Source: Chitinophaga niabensis (lineage in GTDB: Bacteria > Bacteroidota > Bacteroidia > Chitinophagales > Chitinophagaceae). Taken from it: 64,000 nt of DNA. The notes below the pieces were generated by a model. It was not told where the DNA came from. It did no database searches and worked only from the letters and a program-made list of their open reading frames with translations. The stretch covers positions 5,895,001 to 5,959,000 of the forward strand of contig NZ_CP154260.1 of NCBI RefSeq assembly GCF_039545795.1. Reading direction: 5' to 3'. The translations under genes and the position numbers were made by a program. This document shows, piece by piece, positions 52,840 to 60,066 of the stretch; the stretch's first letter is position 1, and each line of letters starts with the position of its first letter.

Positions 52840-53252
52840 AAATGATCGTTTGAAGGCCCGTGCTGACAAACCTTACAGCTCTTGCACTCTTTCAGGTTTT
52901 GCAGATGTGCCCATACAATCAATCCTGCGCCGAAAATGATCACAAATGGCTCCCAGCTTTCCGGCGCCAGGAAATGCCCCGCCAGCAATGCCACATAGCC
53001 AAACGAGAAAAGTACCAGTGGCCTGGCATGCCGGTGATGTTTCCGGTAACCCCTGAACAAAGCAGAATAACCAACAAGGAAAGAAAAACCCAGCAGCGCA
53101 TATTCCAGTTTTTCATTTTCCAGCACTTCCAGCCCCAGAAGTGGCAGACCCGCAATCAGCAGCGGTAATAACACACAGTGTACTGCACAGATAAGAGAAG
53201 CGCCAATGCCCAGTGCATCGAGGTTCCATTTGGAGAAAAGATTGATCCGCAT
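52836..53252 (-). CDS. MerC domain protein
   Basis: 138 residues from the ATG at 53252; the frame is open to 53297, but that would place the start inside the operator region. Four helices, the first with [23 protein letters not shown], matching the MerC CxxxHC motif (Cys and His in helix 1). The C-terminal tail has a second cysteine cluster, [12 protein letters not shown]. MerC proteins bind or transport mercury; Bacteroidota members near zinc genes may bind other divalent metals. First gene of the leftward zinc-like arm; overlaps the CobW gene by four bases. Confidence 0.88.
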   Translation of the reverse strand: MRINLFSKWNLDALGIGASLICAVHCVLLPLLIAGLPLLGLEVLENEKLEYALLGFSFLVGYSALFRGYRKHHRHARPLVLFSFGYVALLAGHFLAPESWEPFVIIFGAGLIVWAHLQNLKECKSCKVCQHGPSNDHL

Positions 53253-53275
53253 CGTAAAAATTATTTTGTGGAGAA

Positions 53276-53283
53276 CAAATCTA
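53276..53283 (-). promoter_or_regulatory. -7 box (TAGATTTG) of the MerC-CobW-TonB arm
   Basis: Perfect TAnnTTTG on the minus strand, 23 bp upstream of the MerC ATG. The palindrome at 53292-53308 lies in the spacer and -33 position, where a bound repressor would block polymerase. Confidence 0.55.
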
Positions 53284-53291
53284 AGATGTTT

Positions 53292-53308
53292 TTGCAACTT
53301 TGTTGCAA
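53292..53308. promoter_or_regulatory. Zur-like operator 1
   Basis: Perfect 17-bp palindrome TTGCAACTTTGTTGCAA (7-bp arms, 3-bp centre). It sits upstream of the MerC gene over the promoter core. Fur-family repressors bind such inverted repeats; a Fur-family gene lies 3 kb away. A second copy follows at 53375. The specific regulator is inference. Confidence 0.6.
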
Positions 53309-53374
53309 TTAACCATAACTTTATGTGAAAATATTAGATGGGATGGGTATCTTAGCCACTTACAAGTAGCTGAA

Positions 53375-53389
53375 TGCAACTTTGTTGCT
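53375..53389. promoter_or_regulatory. Zur-like operator 2
   Basis: TGCAACTTTGTTGCT, identical to operator 1 over 14 bases, ending 15 bp before the ATG of the ABC transporter gene (53405). The two operators sit at the outer ends of the divergent intergenic region, one per arm. Confidence 0.58.
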
Positions 53390-53404
53390 TTTAATTAAAG
53401 AAAT

Positions 53405-54010
53405 ATGTTATACACCAGGAATCTTGCTTATGCATATCCCAATGGCCGCACCCTGCGGTTTCCGGACTTGGAATGTACGGAAGGAAATGTATTGTTGATC
53501 ACAGGAGGTTCAGGGGTTGGAAAAACCACACTGCTGCATCTCCTCGCAGGTTTATTGAAACCTTCCGGCGGAGAGGTGCAGGTTGCCGGAACTGCTATAC
53601 AATCATTAAAGCCCGGAGCCATGGATGCTTTCCGGGGAAAACACATTGGCATCATCTATCAACAGTCTCACTTTATTGCAGCGCTCTCTGTGCAGGAAAA
53701 CCTCTTGCTTGCCGGCAAAGACAGGTTGATGGAGATTTCCCAAAAACTGGGCATACAATCGTTACTACATAAAAAACCGGCACAACTCAGCCAGGGAGAA
53801 CAGCAACGTGCATCTATCACCCGTGCTTTGATACAATCCCCGCAATTATTACTGGCAGATGAACCTACCGCCAGTTTGGATGACGAGAATTGCATAGCTG
53901 TCGCAAAACTGCTGGCAGCACAGGCTGCGGAACAAAAAGCAGCATTGCTGATCGTTACGCACGATAACCGCCTGAAACAACTTTTTGCCAACCATATTAC
54001 ACTGTCATGA
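53405..54010 (+). CDS. ABC transporter ATP-binding protein (LolD/MacB type)
   Basis: 201 residues, a short single nucleotide-binding domain. Walker A GGSGVGKTTLLHLLAGLLKPSGG (about 32-54), Q-loop IIYQQSHFIAALSVQENLLL, signature LSQGEQQR (about 125), Walker B LLLADEPTASLDDEN, and H-loop IVTHDNRLKQL. The class matches the LolCDE/MacB/FtsE family that works with FtsX-type permeases, which is the next gene, overlapped by four bases (ATGA). First gene of the right-hand arm, with Zur-like operator 2 just upstream. Confidence 0.93.
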   Translation: MLYTRNLAYAYPNGRTLRFPDLECTEGNVLLITGGSGVGKTTLLHLLAGLLKPSGGEVQVAGTAIQSLKPGAMDAFRGKHIGIIYQQSHFIAALSVQENLLLAGKDRLMEISQKLGIQSLLHKKPAQLSQGEQQRASITRALIQSPQLLLADEPTASLDDENCIAVAKLLAAQAAEQKAALLIVTHDNRLKQLFANHITLS

Positions 54011-55200
54011 TCCTGCGCATTGCTTTCAAAAATCTTTTACACAAGCCTTTATACGCAGTGTTGTGCTGGTTGCTACTGGCCTGCAGTACTGCGGTATTAT
54101 TGCTGCTGATAACTTTAAGCCGTCAGGCAAAAGAACAACTGGAAAAACAGATCGATGGCGTGGATATGGTGCTGGGTGCCAAAGGCAGTCCGCTCCAACT
54201 GATCCTGTCCAGCGTATATAACATTGACGCCCCTACGGGAAACATCTACCTGGAAGAAGCACAACGTTTTATGCAGCATCCCCTGGTGGAATCCGCTATT
54301 CCCGTTTCACTGGGAGATTCCTACATGGGCTACCGCATTATTGGAACAACGGACGCTTATCTCAAAAAATATAACCTGCAACCTGTTTCCGGTAAAGTAT
54401 TCTCCAAAGCCATGGAAGTAGTAGTAGGCGCCACAGTAGCTCAACGCAGCCAGCTGAAGATCGGCAGTAAATTTGCGGGAACACATGGCCTCGGAGAAAA
54501 GGGGCATGTACATGAAGAGCATAGTTATATAGTAACAGGTATCCTTCCGCCTACCGGGCTCTCTGTAGATCAATTGATCCTTACATCCTTACAAAGTGTT
54601 TGGGAGATCCATGAAACACACCATGAAGAACACGAAGATCATGAAGCGGTCAAACAACAGATCACTGCCGTGCTCATCAAATTCAAAAGCCCTTTAGCCC
54701 AATTGCAAATGCCCCGCATGGTAAATGAAAACACCAATATGCAGGCGGCAGTTCCGGCAATAGAGATCAACCGCTTACAATCATTGATGGGCTCAGGCAC
54801 CGCCGTGTTGCGCATTCTCGGATGGCTGTTGGCTGCACTCGCAACCTGTAGTATCTTTGTGATGCTGGTGCAGGGAACCCATGAACGCAGATATGAACTG
54901 GCACTTTTACGCAGCATGGGTTACGGAAGAGGAAAACTCCTGGGCCTGGTTTTAGCGGAAGCAGCTATACTAGGAATAACGGGGATCCTCGGCGGCTTTT
55001 TGCTGAGCAGGTTAAGCGGATGGTTCCTGCAACAGGAAGTATTTTCACATTATCATTTAAATTTCTCAGGCGCATGGAAGATCACGCCGGCAGATATGCT
55101 CACAGGTATTGCCATCCTGGCCGCCTGTTTGCTGGCCGCACTTTTCCCCGCCATCCGGGCTTTCCGGTTAAATATCTCTAAAACACTGGCCAATGCTTAA
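54007..55200 (+). CDS. FtsX-type ABC permease with His-rich periplasmic loop
   Basis: 397 residues: an N-terminal helix (about 18-38), a large periplasmic domain and three C-terminal helices (about 265-290, 310-345, 360-385) with the FtsX motif LALLRSMGYGRGKLLGLVLAEA. The periplasmic domain contains two histidine clusters: GTHGLGEKGHVHEEHSY (160-172) and EIHETHHEEHEDHEAV (201-214), nine His in all. These look like a metal-binding surface. The operon resembles the zinc-repressed ABC system PA4063-PA4066 of Pseudomonas (ATPase, permease, DUF3299-type protein). Whether it moves metal or a metallophore-lipoprotein is unknown. Confidence 0.88.
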   Translation: MILRIAFKNLLHKPLYAVLCWLLLACSTAVLLLLITLSRQAKEQLEKQIDGVDMVLGAKGSPLQLILSSVYNIDAPTGNIYLEEAQRFMQHPLVESAIPVSLGDSYMGYRIIGTTDAYLKKYNLQPVSGKVFSKAMEVVVGATVAQRSQLKIGSKFAGTHGLGEKGHVHEEHSYIVTGILPPTGLSVDQLILTSLQSVWEIHETHHEEHEDHEAVKQQITAVLIKFKSPLAQLQMPRMVNENTNMQAAVPAIEINRLQSLMGSGTAVLRILGWLLAALATCSIFVMLVQGTHERRYELALLRSMGYGRGKLLGLVLAEAAILGITGILGGFLLSRLSGWFLQQEVFSHYHLNFSGAWKITPADMLTGIAILAACLLAALFPAIRAFRLNISKTLANA

Positions 55201-55753
55201 AATAGAAAGAATATTAGTGGTAGCCATCGCTTTTCTGCTGGTTTCCTGCTCCAATATCTCACAATACTGCAAACACGGGAACAGTTACCTGAGCCAGGTA
55301 CTGAGGTTCAGGCAACAGGCTAACATGGAAAGCTTACCGATGTCCACCGTCACCTATCCCGAGGATACTGCTGTGAAAAAAGTCACCTGGAAACAACTCT
55401 CCGATGTGATCTTCGACCGTAAATGGGATGAAAAGATGCAGATGCCCATGTTGTACCCTTCTTTCTCCCGCACCATTAAAGCCATGCATGGAAAGAATAT
55501 CAGCATCAGCGGTTATGTAATACCCGTAGATGCCAAAGGCGGCATGTATGTACTTTCCGCCAATCCCAACAGTTCCTGCTTCTTTTGCGGAGGTGCCGGC
55601 CCTGAAACTATCATGACCCTCAAGTTCAAATCCGGCAAACCGGCTTTTGAAACGGATGATTATGTTCGCTTCCAGGGTAGATTAAGGCTCAATGAGAAAA
55701 ACATTTACGAATTATATTATAATCTGGACGATGCCGTACTCATTGGCAAGTAA
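55193..55753 (+). CDS. DUF3299-like lipoprotein of the zinc-type ABC operon
   Basis: 186 residues with a lipoprotein signal ending in FLLVSCSN (lipobox). The mature domain carries TWKQLSDVIFDRKWDEKMQMPMLYPSF, KNISISGYVIPVD, and PNSSCFFCGGAGPETIMTL, the DUF3299 signature with CxxCGGAGPE, then YVRFQGRLRLN. The Cys pair could bind metal. Proteins of this type follow MacB-like ABC genes in Zur-controlled operons of other bacteria. Overlaps the permease by eight bases. Confidence 0.85.
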   Translation: MLKIERILVVAIAFLLVSCSNISQYCKHGNSYLSQVLRFRQQANMESLPMSTVTYPEDTAVKKVTWKQLSDVIFDRKWDEKMQMPMLYPSFSRTIKAMHGKNISISGYVIPVDAKGGMYVLSANPNSSCFFCGGAGPETIMTLKFKSGKPAFETDDYVRFQGRLRLNEKNIYELYYNLDDAVLIGK

Positions 55754-55810
55754 ATGGTGATGTGGTGAAACTGTGCTACCTTTGTATATTAGATTTAAGA
55801 CGGAATTGAT

Positions 55811-56437
55811 ATGTCTAAGAAAGCGATCTTTTATATCTCCTTTTTTGTATTGCTGAGCGTAGGGTTCATGGGATTTGCAGGACTGATGATCAAAGAAGGT
55901 ACCGGTGAATTCTTCGGAAAGGAAAAACTCCCGGTGCTGGGAACACCCGGCCACACGGTACAGGGTTTCAAACTGACCAACCAGGATGGAAAGACCATCA
56001 CGCAGGACAATGTAAAAGGAAAGATCTACGTGGCGGAATACTTCTTTACTACCTGTACGAATATCTGCCCTGTGATGAATAAGAACATGGAGAAAGTGTA
56101 TGCAAAGTATAAGGATAACCCAAACTTCCTCATCCTCTCCCATACATCTGATCCTGATTACGATTCCATACCTGTATTAAAGGCCTATGCTGATAAACAT
56201 GGTGCGGATGTAAAGAACTGGCTTTTTTTAACGGGTGATAAAAGGCACCTGTACAAACTGGCCCGCGAAAGTTACCTCGTAGATGATGGAAAATTTACCG
56301 GTGAAGATGATTTCATTCACACCCAGTGGTTTGCACTGGTAGACGGTGATGGCCAGATCAGGGGTTTATATGAAGGAACAAAAGATAAAGATATTGAGAA
56401 GCTGATCAAAGAAATTGATCAGCTGATGCATGAATAA
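55811..56437 (+). CDS. SCO-family/thioredoxin-like chaperone of the metal operon
   Basis: 208 residues. An N-terminal membrane helix (about 8-27) anchors a SCO domain with FFTTCTNICPVMNKNM (CxxxC) and the His in DDFIHTQWFALVDGDG. This is the second SCO gene in the window; here it lies next to zinc-type genes rather than oxidase genes. SCO proteins carry copper, but the fold also serves as thiol reductase. It overlaps the Fur-family gene by eight bases. Role here uncertain. Confidence 0.9.
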   Translation: MSKKAIFYISFFVLLSVGFMGFAGLMIKEGTGEFFGKEKLPVLGTPGHTVQGFKLTNQDGKTITQDNVKGKIYVAEYFFTTCTNICPVMNKNMEKVYAKYKDNPNFLILSHTSDPDYDSIPVLKAYADKHGADVKNWLFLTGDKRHLYKLARESYLVDDGKFTGEDDFIHTQWFALVDGDGQIRGLYEGTKDKDIEKLIKEIDQLMHE

Positions 56438-56876
56438 ATTGATTCACATGGCTGCAAAACACAAAGAACTCATCGTGCAGTTGTTGCGCTCCAGTAACCT
56501 GAGTATTACGGATACGCGTGTAAAGATCCTGGAGCTCTTTTTGAAAAGTAACGGTGCACTGGAACATGCGGATTTTGAGAAGCTGAGCGGTAAGTCGTTC
56601 GACAGGGTTACCATTTACCGTACCCTGCAAACCTTCCTGGATAAAGGGATTGTACATAAAATACCTACTACAGATACCTCCGTACGATATGCCATCTGCA
56701 AATCGGAATGTAAAGAACATGAACACCACGATCACCATGTTCACTTCCGTTGCGAAGAGTGTGGTAATACCTCCTGCCTGGAAGAAACAGATATTCCGGT
56801 TATTTCACTGCCCAAAGGTTATGCACTGCATAATGTGGAAGTAGTGGTAAGCGGGGTATGTAAAGAATGTAAATAA
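56430..56876 (+). CDS. Fur-family metal regulator (Zur candidate)
   Basis: 148 residues; ATG at 56430 or 56448 (MAAKHKEL). The N-terminal winged helix LLRSSNLSITDTRVKILELFLKS and SFDRVTIYRTLQTFLDKGIVHKI has the recognition helix typical of Fur proteins; the C-terminal dimer domain has HHDHHVHFRCEECGNTSCLEE and VVSGVCKECK (structural CxxC pairs and His ligands). With the TGCAACTTTGTTGC palindromes 3 kb upstream and the zinc-type gene set, a Zur role is the best guess; Fur or PerR cannot be excluded. Confidence 0.87.
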   Translation: MNKLIHMAAKHKELIVQLLRSSNLSITDTRVKILELFLKSNGALEHADFEKLSGKSFDRVTIYRTLQTFLDKGIVHKIPTTDTSVRYAICKSECKEHEHHDHHVHFRCEECGNTSCLEETDIPVISLPKGYALHNVEVVVSGVCKECK

Positions 56877-56879
56877 GGG

Positions 56880-57542
56880 CTAGGGCTTTTTTACGGGTTC
56901 GCTCAGGTCAGATAGTTTGTATACTTTATAGTCGATGCGCATCCTGGCCGCATTCTCTTTAACGGTAGAAGTGAAGCCGGCTTTTCTCCTGCGTTCGTCC
57001 ACCCCTTCCGGATCCTTGATGGGCCAAATGATCATCCCTTTTTCTCCGTTTTTAAGTGTTACCATACTACCCTGCGTGCCATAGATCTGCTCCTGGCGTT
57101 TGTACATCAGTTGCCGGTCCAGCGTCATCGCATAAAAGTGGAAATCCAATTCCCCCTTGTCTGCCGCATCTTTCAGCAAAGGCATGAATTCATCTATTCT
57201 GTTGGAATGCTGTATCACACTCCAGGCAGCATAACTGGCGTTCTCTCCAACAAGGCTTTTCCCCGGATAACCGTAGATCTTAATTACAGAATCTGTAAAA
57301 CGCATATTAGCGGAATCGATCCGCACCATCTCTGCGGATAACACATTGTATACCTCGGCCACTGAAATATTCCTTGCTTTTGCAATAGAATCAATATCCG
57401 AGGATGAGCTGAATAACTTCCTGATGGCTTGATCTACTATATGTACACTGTCCATTGACCTGGCAAGGGCAGGCTCTTTCTGTGCAGCCACAGAAAGAGC
57501 ACTAATGCATGCCAATAAAATGAACGTGATGTATTTCATCAT
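56880..57542 (-). CDS. Secreted DUF6624 protein
   Basis: 220 residues with a signal peptide (about 1-20, ending VAAQ; the start ATGATG allows Met1 or Met2). The mature part carries VGENASYAAWSVIQHS and DFHFYAMTLDRQLMYKRQEQIYGTQG, the DUF6624 pattern with conserved His residues. The function is unknown; the family resembles periplasmic metalloproteins with an H-x3-D/H-type set. Its start codon shares bases with the end of pepF (ATGA on the minus strand), so the two are co-translated. Confidence 0.82.
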   Translation of the reverse strand: MMKYITFILLACISALSVAAQKEPALARSMDSVHIVDQAIRKLFSSSSDIDSIAKARNISVAEVYNVLSAEMVRIDSANMRFTDSVIKIYGYPGKSLVGENASYAAWSVIQHSNRIDEFMPLLKDAADKGELDFHFYAMTLDRQLMYKRQEQIYGTQGSMVTLKNGEKGMIIWPIKDPEGVDERRRKAGFTSTVKENAARMRIDYKVYKLSDLSEPVKKP

Positions 57543-59257
57543 ACGATCTTATCTATTTCCTGTTGTACAAAACCCGCCAGCTCTTTTACGTATGCAGGAG
57601 AGAAATCAAATTTGATCCCCGCAGCCGTATATAGCTCTCTCAAAGTTTTTGTATAACCAAGGCCCAGCGCTTTCTCATAATTGTCCAGCGCCTGTTTGGG
57701 ATTTTCCTTGTACTGCTTCCACATGGCAATGGCACCTAATTGAGCAATGCCATATTCAATATAATAGAACGGTACTTCAAACAAATGCAGTTGCCTTTGC
57801 CAGTTGTTGGCGCGGTAGGTTTCATGTCCGCTCCAGTCAATATTGCCGGGAGAGAATTCATCCATGATCTTTACCCACTCTGCCGTACGTTCTGCTACAG
57901 TATGTTGCGGATGTTCGTAGATCCAGTGCTGGAATTTGTCAATGATCGCTATCCAGGGGAAGATGGTGATAGCACGTTCCAGTTGTTGCAATTTGGCACG
58001 GCGCAATTCATCCGGGTTATCGAAGAAAATATCCCAATGGTCCATACTGAACAGTTCCATGCTCATGCTGGCCACTTCCGCAATCTCCATGGGGTATTCC
58101 TTAAAGGCACTGAGGGAAAGATGATGGCTCAGGAAGGAATGAATAGCATGCCCGCCTTCATGTACCATGGTGGTCAGGTCTTTCATTTGCCCTGCCGCAT
58201 TCATGAAAATGAAAGGCACGCCGGTTTCTGCAAGTGGACAGTTATATCCGCCCGGTGCTTTATTCTTACGGCTGTCCAGATCGAGGCGGCCCATGTCTTT
58301 CATCACCTGCAGGCACTCTCCAAAGAAAGGACGCAGTTGCGTAAAACATTCAATAGATTTGCCGATCATTTCCTCCCCGCTTTTGAATGGCTCCAGCGGT
58401 TTGGTGCCCAATGGCTCTGCATCACTGTCCCATGGTTTCAGTGTATCTAATCCCAGTTTTGCCTTTTGCCTTTCCAGGGATTGTTTCACCAGTGGCAGGA
58501 TGTGTTCTTTCACCGCTGCATGGAACTGGAAGCAATCTTCCTTGGTATATTCAAAACGCCCCAGTTCTTCAAACTTGTAATCGCGGTAATTCGCGAAACC
58601 GGCATTCAATGCTATTTCGTGCCGTTTGCCTACCAGCGTGGAATACAGCTCGTCCAGCTTTTCTTTATCTTTCAAACGGCGGGCGGCCGTTTTGGTAAAT
58701 ACTTCTTCTCTTAATGCACGGTCAGGGTTCTCCAGGAACTTAGCTGCCTGTTGCAAAGTATATTCCTGTCCATTCACCTCTATGGTCATTGACCCTGAGA
58801 TCACACCATACTGCTGTGCCATCACACTAAGTTCTGCCTGGATGGGCACATTCTTTTCATGGAAAAGTTTCACCTGTTTCTGCACATTGCGGAGATAGGT
58901 AAAATACAACTGCTGGTCCAGCTGATCTTTGAATTCACTGGCCAGGAGTTTACGGTTCAGCGCATCTGCATAAGGTTGCAGTTTAGGCTGTATCTCCATG
59001 CAGAAATAAGTAAAGGCTTCTTCATATGCTTTGTTAGCCGTGTCGCGCGTCATGCGGATCTGCCGCCAGCAGGCGTCTTCGCTGATCACAGCTTCCACTT
59101 CACTGATATCTGCCAGCCATTGTTCCAGGTCGGAAACACTCTGCAGCGGCCTGTTTTGCAGTGCTTCAAAATAAGGTTGTAATGCGTCCCATGTTGTTAC
59201 CGTAAAATCAGCTGGTAAGAAATGCCTGGGCGGTGCGGAAATATGAGCAGTTTGCAT
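57539..59257 (-). CDS. pepF: Oligoendopeptidase F (M3B family)
   Basis: 572 residues, full length for PepF-type proteins. The zinc site is MVHEGGHAIHSFL (HExxH, His, Glu, His) in a TTMVHEGGHAIHSF context about residue 360, with the third ligand in the following ASMSMELFSMDHW (Glu). The N-terminal half is the long helical prolysin-like bowl (YEEAFTYFCMEIQPKLQPYADALNRKLLASEFKDQLD). It cuts short peptides inside the cell. First gene of a two-gene leftward unit; preceded at 59311 by the terminator of the next gene. Confidence 0.95.
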   Translation of the reverse strand: MQTAHISAPPRHFLPADFTVTTWDALQPYFEALQNRPLQSVSDLEQWLADISEVEAVISEDACWRQIRMTRDTANKAYEEAFTYFCMEIQPKLQPYADALNRKLLASEFKDQLDQQLYFTYLRNVQKQVKLFHEKNVPIQAELSVMAQQYGVISGSMTIEVNGQEYTLQQAAKFLENPDRALREEVFTKTAARRLKDKEKLDELYSTLVGKRHEIALNAGFANYRDYKFEELGRFEYTKEDCFQFHAAVKEHILPLVKQSLERQKAKLGLDTLKPWDSDAEPLGTKPLEPFKSGEEMIGKSIECFTQLRPFFGECLQVMKDMGRLDLDSRKNKAPGGYNCPLAETGVPFIFMNAAGQMKDLTTMVHEGGHAIHSFLSHHLSLSAFKEYPMEIAEVASMSMELFSMDHWDIFFDNPDELRRAKLQQLERAITIFPWIAIIDKFQHWIYEHPQHTVAERTAEWVKIMDEFSPGNIDWSGHETYRANNWQRQLHLFEVPFYYIEYGIAQLGAIAMWKQYKENPKQALDNYEKALGLGYTKTLRELYTAAGIKFDFSPAYVKELAGFVQQEIDKIV

Positions 59258-59310
59258 GATTCTTTCAATTATTCGTTATTTATAAAAATAGCTAAACATA
59301 GCCACACAAA

Positions 59311-59349
59311 AAAAAGATCCAAATCCGGTAAAGGGACTTGGATCTTTTT
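59311..59349 (-). terminator. Terminator of the DUF5606 gene
   Basis: 12-bp stem AAAAAGATCCAA / TTGGATCTTTTT with further internal pairing, 20 bp past the leftward stop at 59369. Confidence 0.82.
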
Positions 59350-59368
59350 ATCCTGGACGGGCAGAGGA

Positions 59369-59980
59369 TTACTCTTCCGTTTTCTTCTTTTTAGCTGCCA
59401 CTTTTGGCTTTTTCTCTTCTCCCTCTGCATCAGCAGCCGCTGCTTTCTTAGCAGGTGCTTTCTTTTTAGGAGCAGCTTTCTCTTCTGCAGGCGCTTCTTC
59501 AGCAGCCGCTTCTTTTTTGGCCTTTGCTTTTGGTTTGGCTTCCTCTACCGGAGCTGCTGTTTCTTCCGCTGCTTCCACTTCTTCCGTCTCTTCTTCAAAC
59601 TTCAGCAGGTCATTGGTTTTGAGGATGGCATACCATTTTACCATCTTCTTCATATCACTTACATAAACACGGTCCTCATCAAATTCAGGGAACACGTTTT
59701 TAAAATAAGCTTTTACGGTCTGGTTATCTGCTTTCGCATCTGCAAGCGGAAATTTCGCTTCCTTATCCAGCATAGCCTGGAAAACAGCTGCCAGGTTCAC
59801 ATTATCGCCTGTAGTGAATACTTCAATGCTCTCCAATGGGGTAAAATTATGTACCCGGGAAGAAACGAAGCGTGTGCTCTTGTCTTCCAGCGATCTTACA
59901 ATAGCGCCATCCTGTTTGCTGGCCAGCAATTGAAATAAACCGCCTAAACCGGTGACTGCAACAATTTCTCTGTACTGCAT
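59369..59980 (-). CDS. DUF5606 protein with a lysine/alanine-rich tail
   Basis: 203 residues. The conserved N-terminal domain (about 1-130) reads VAVTGLGGLFQLLASKQDGAIVRSLED, FTPLESIEVFTTGDNVNLAAVF and DEDRVYVSDMKKMVKWYAILKTNDLL, typical of DUF5606 from Bacteroidota. The C-terminal 70 residues are low complexity, alternating acidic and Ala/Lys/Pro-rich blocks (AKAKKEAAAEEAP, APKKKAPAKKAAAA, VAAKKKKTEE), similar in composition to histone H1-like bacterial proteins. The tail may bind nucleic acid; the domain function is unknown. Confidence 0.85.
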   Translation of the reverse strand: MQYREIVAVTGLGGLFQLLASKQDGAIVRSLEDKSTRFVSSRVHNFTPLESIEVFTTGDNVNLAAVFQAMLDKEAKFPLADAKADNQTVKAYFKNVFPEFDEDRVYVSDMKKMVKWYAILKTNDLLKFEEETEEVEAAEETAAPVEEAKPKAKAKKEAAAEEAPAEEKAAPKKKAPAKKAAAADAEGEEKKPKVAAKKKKTEE

Positions 59981-60066
59981 GAATTCATTTTTAAGAACGG
60001 CAAATATAAAAAATTAGCAATAGATATCACGCTGACAATTGTCAATTCTCCCGAAAATACCCGGAT

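Noticed and set aside
59222..59938. 238-residue + strand frame opposite the DUF5606 gene
   Set aside because: Its Cys/Phe/Ser-rich runs are the complement of the Lys/Glu/Ala tail of the real gene.
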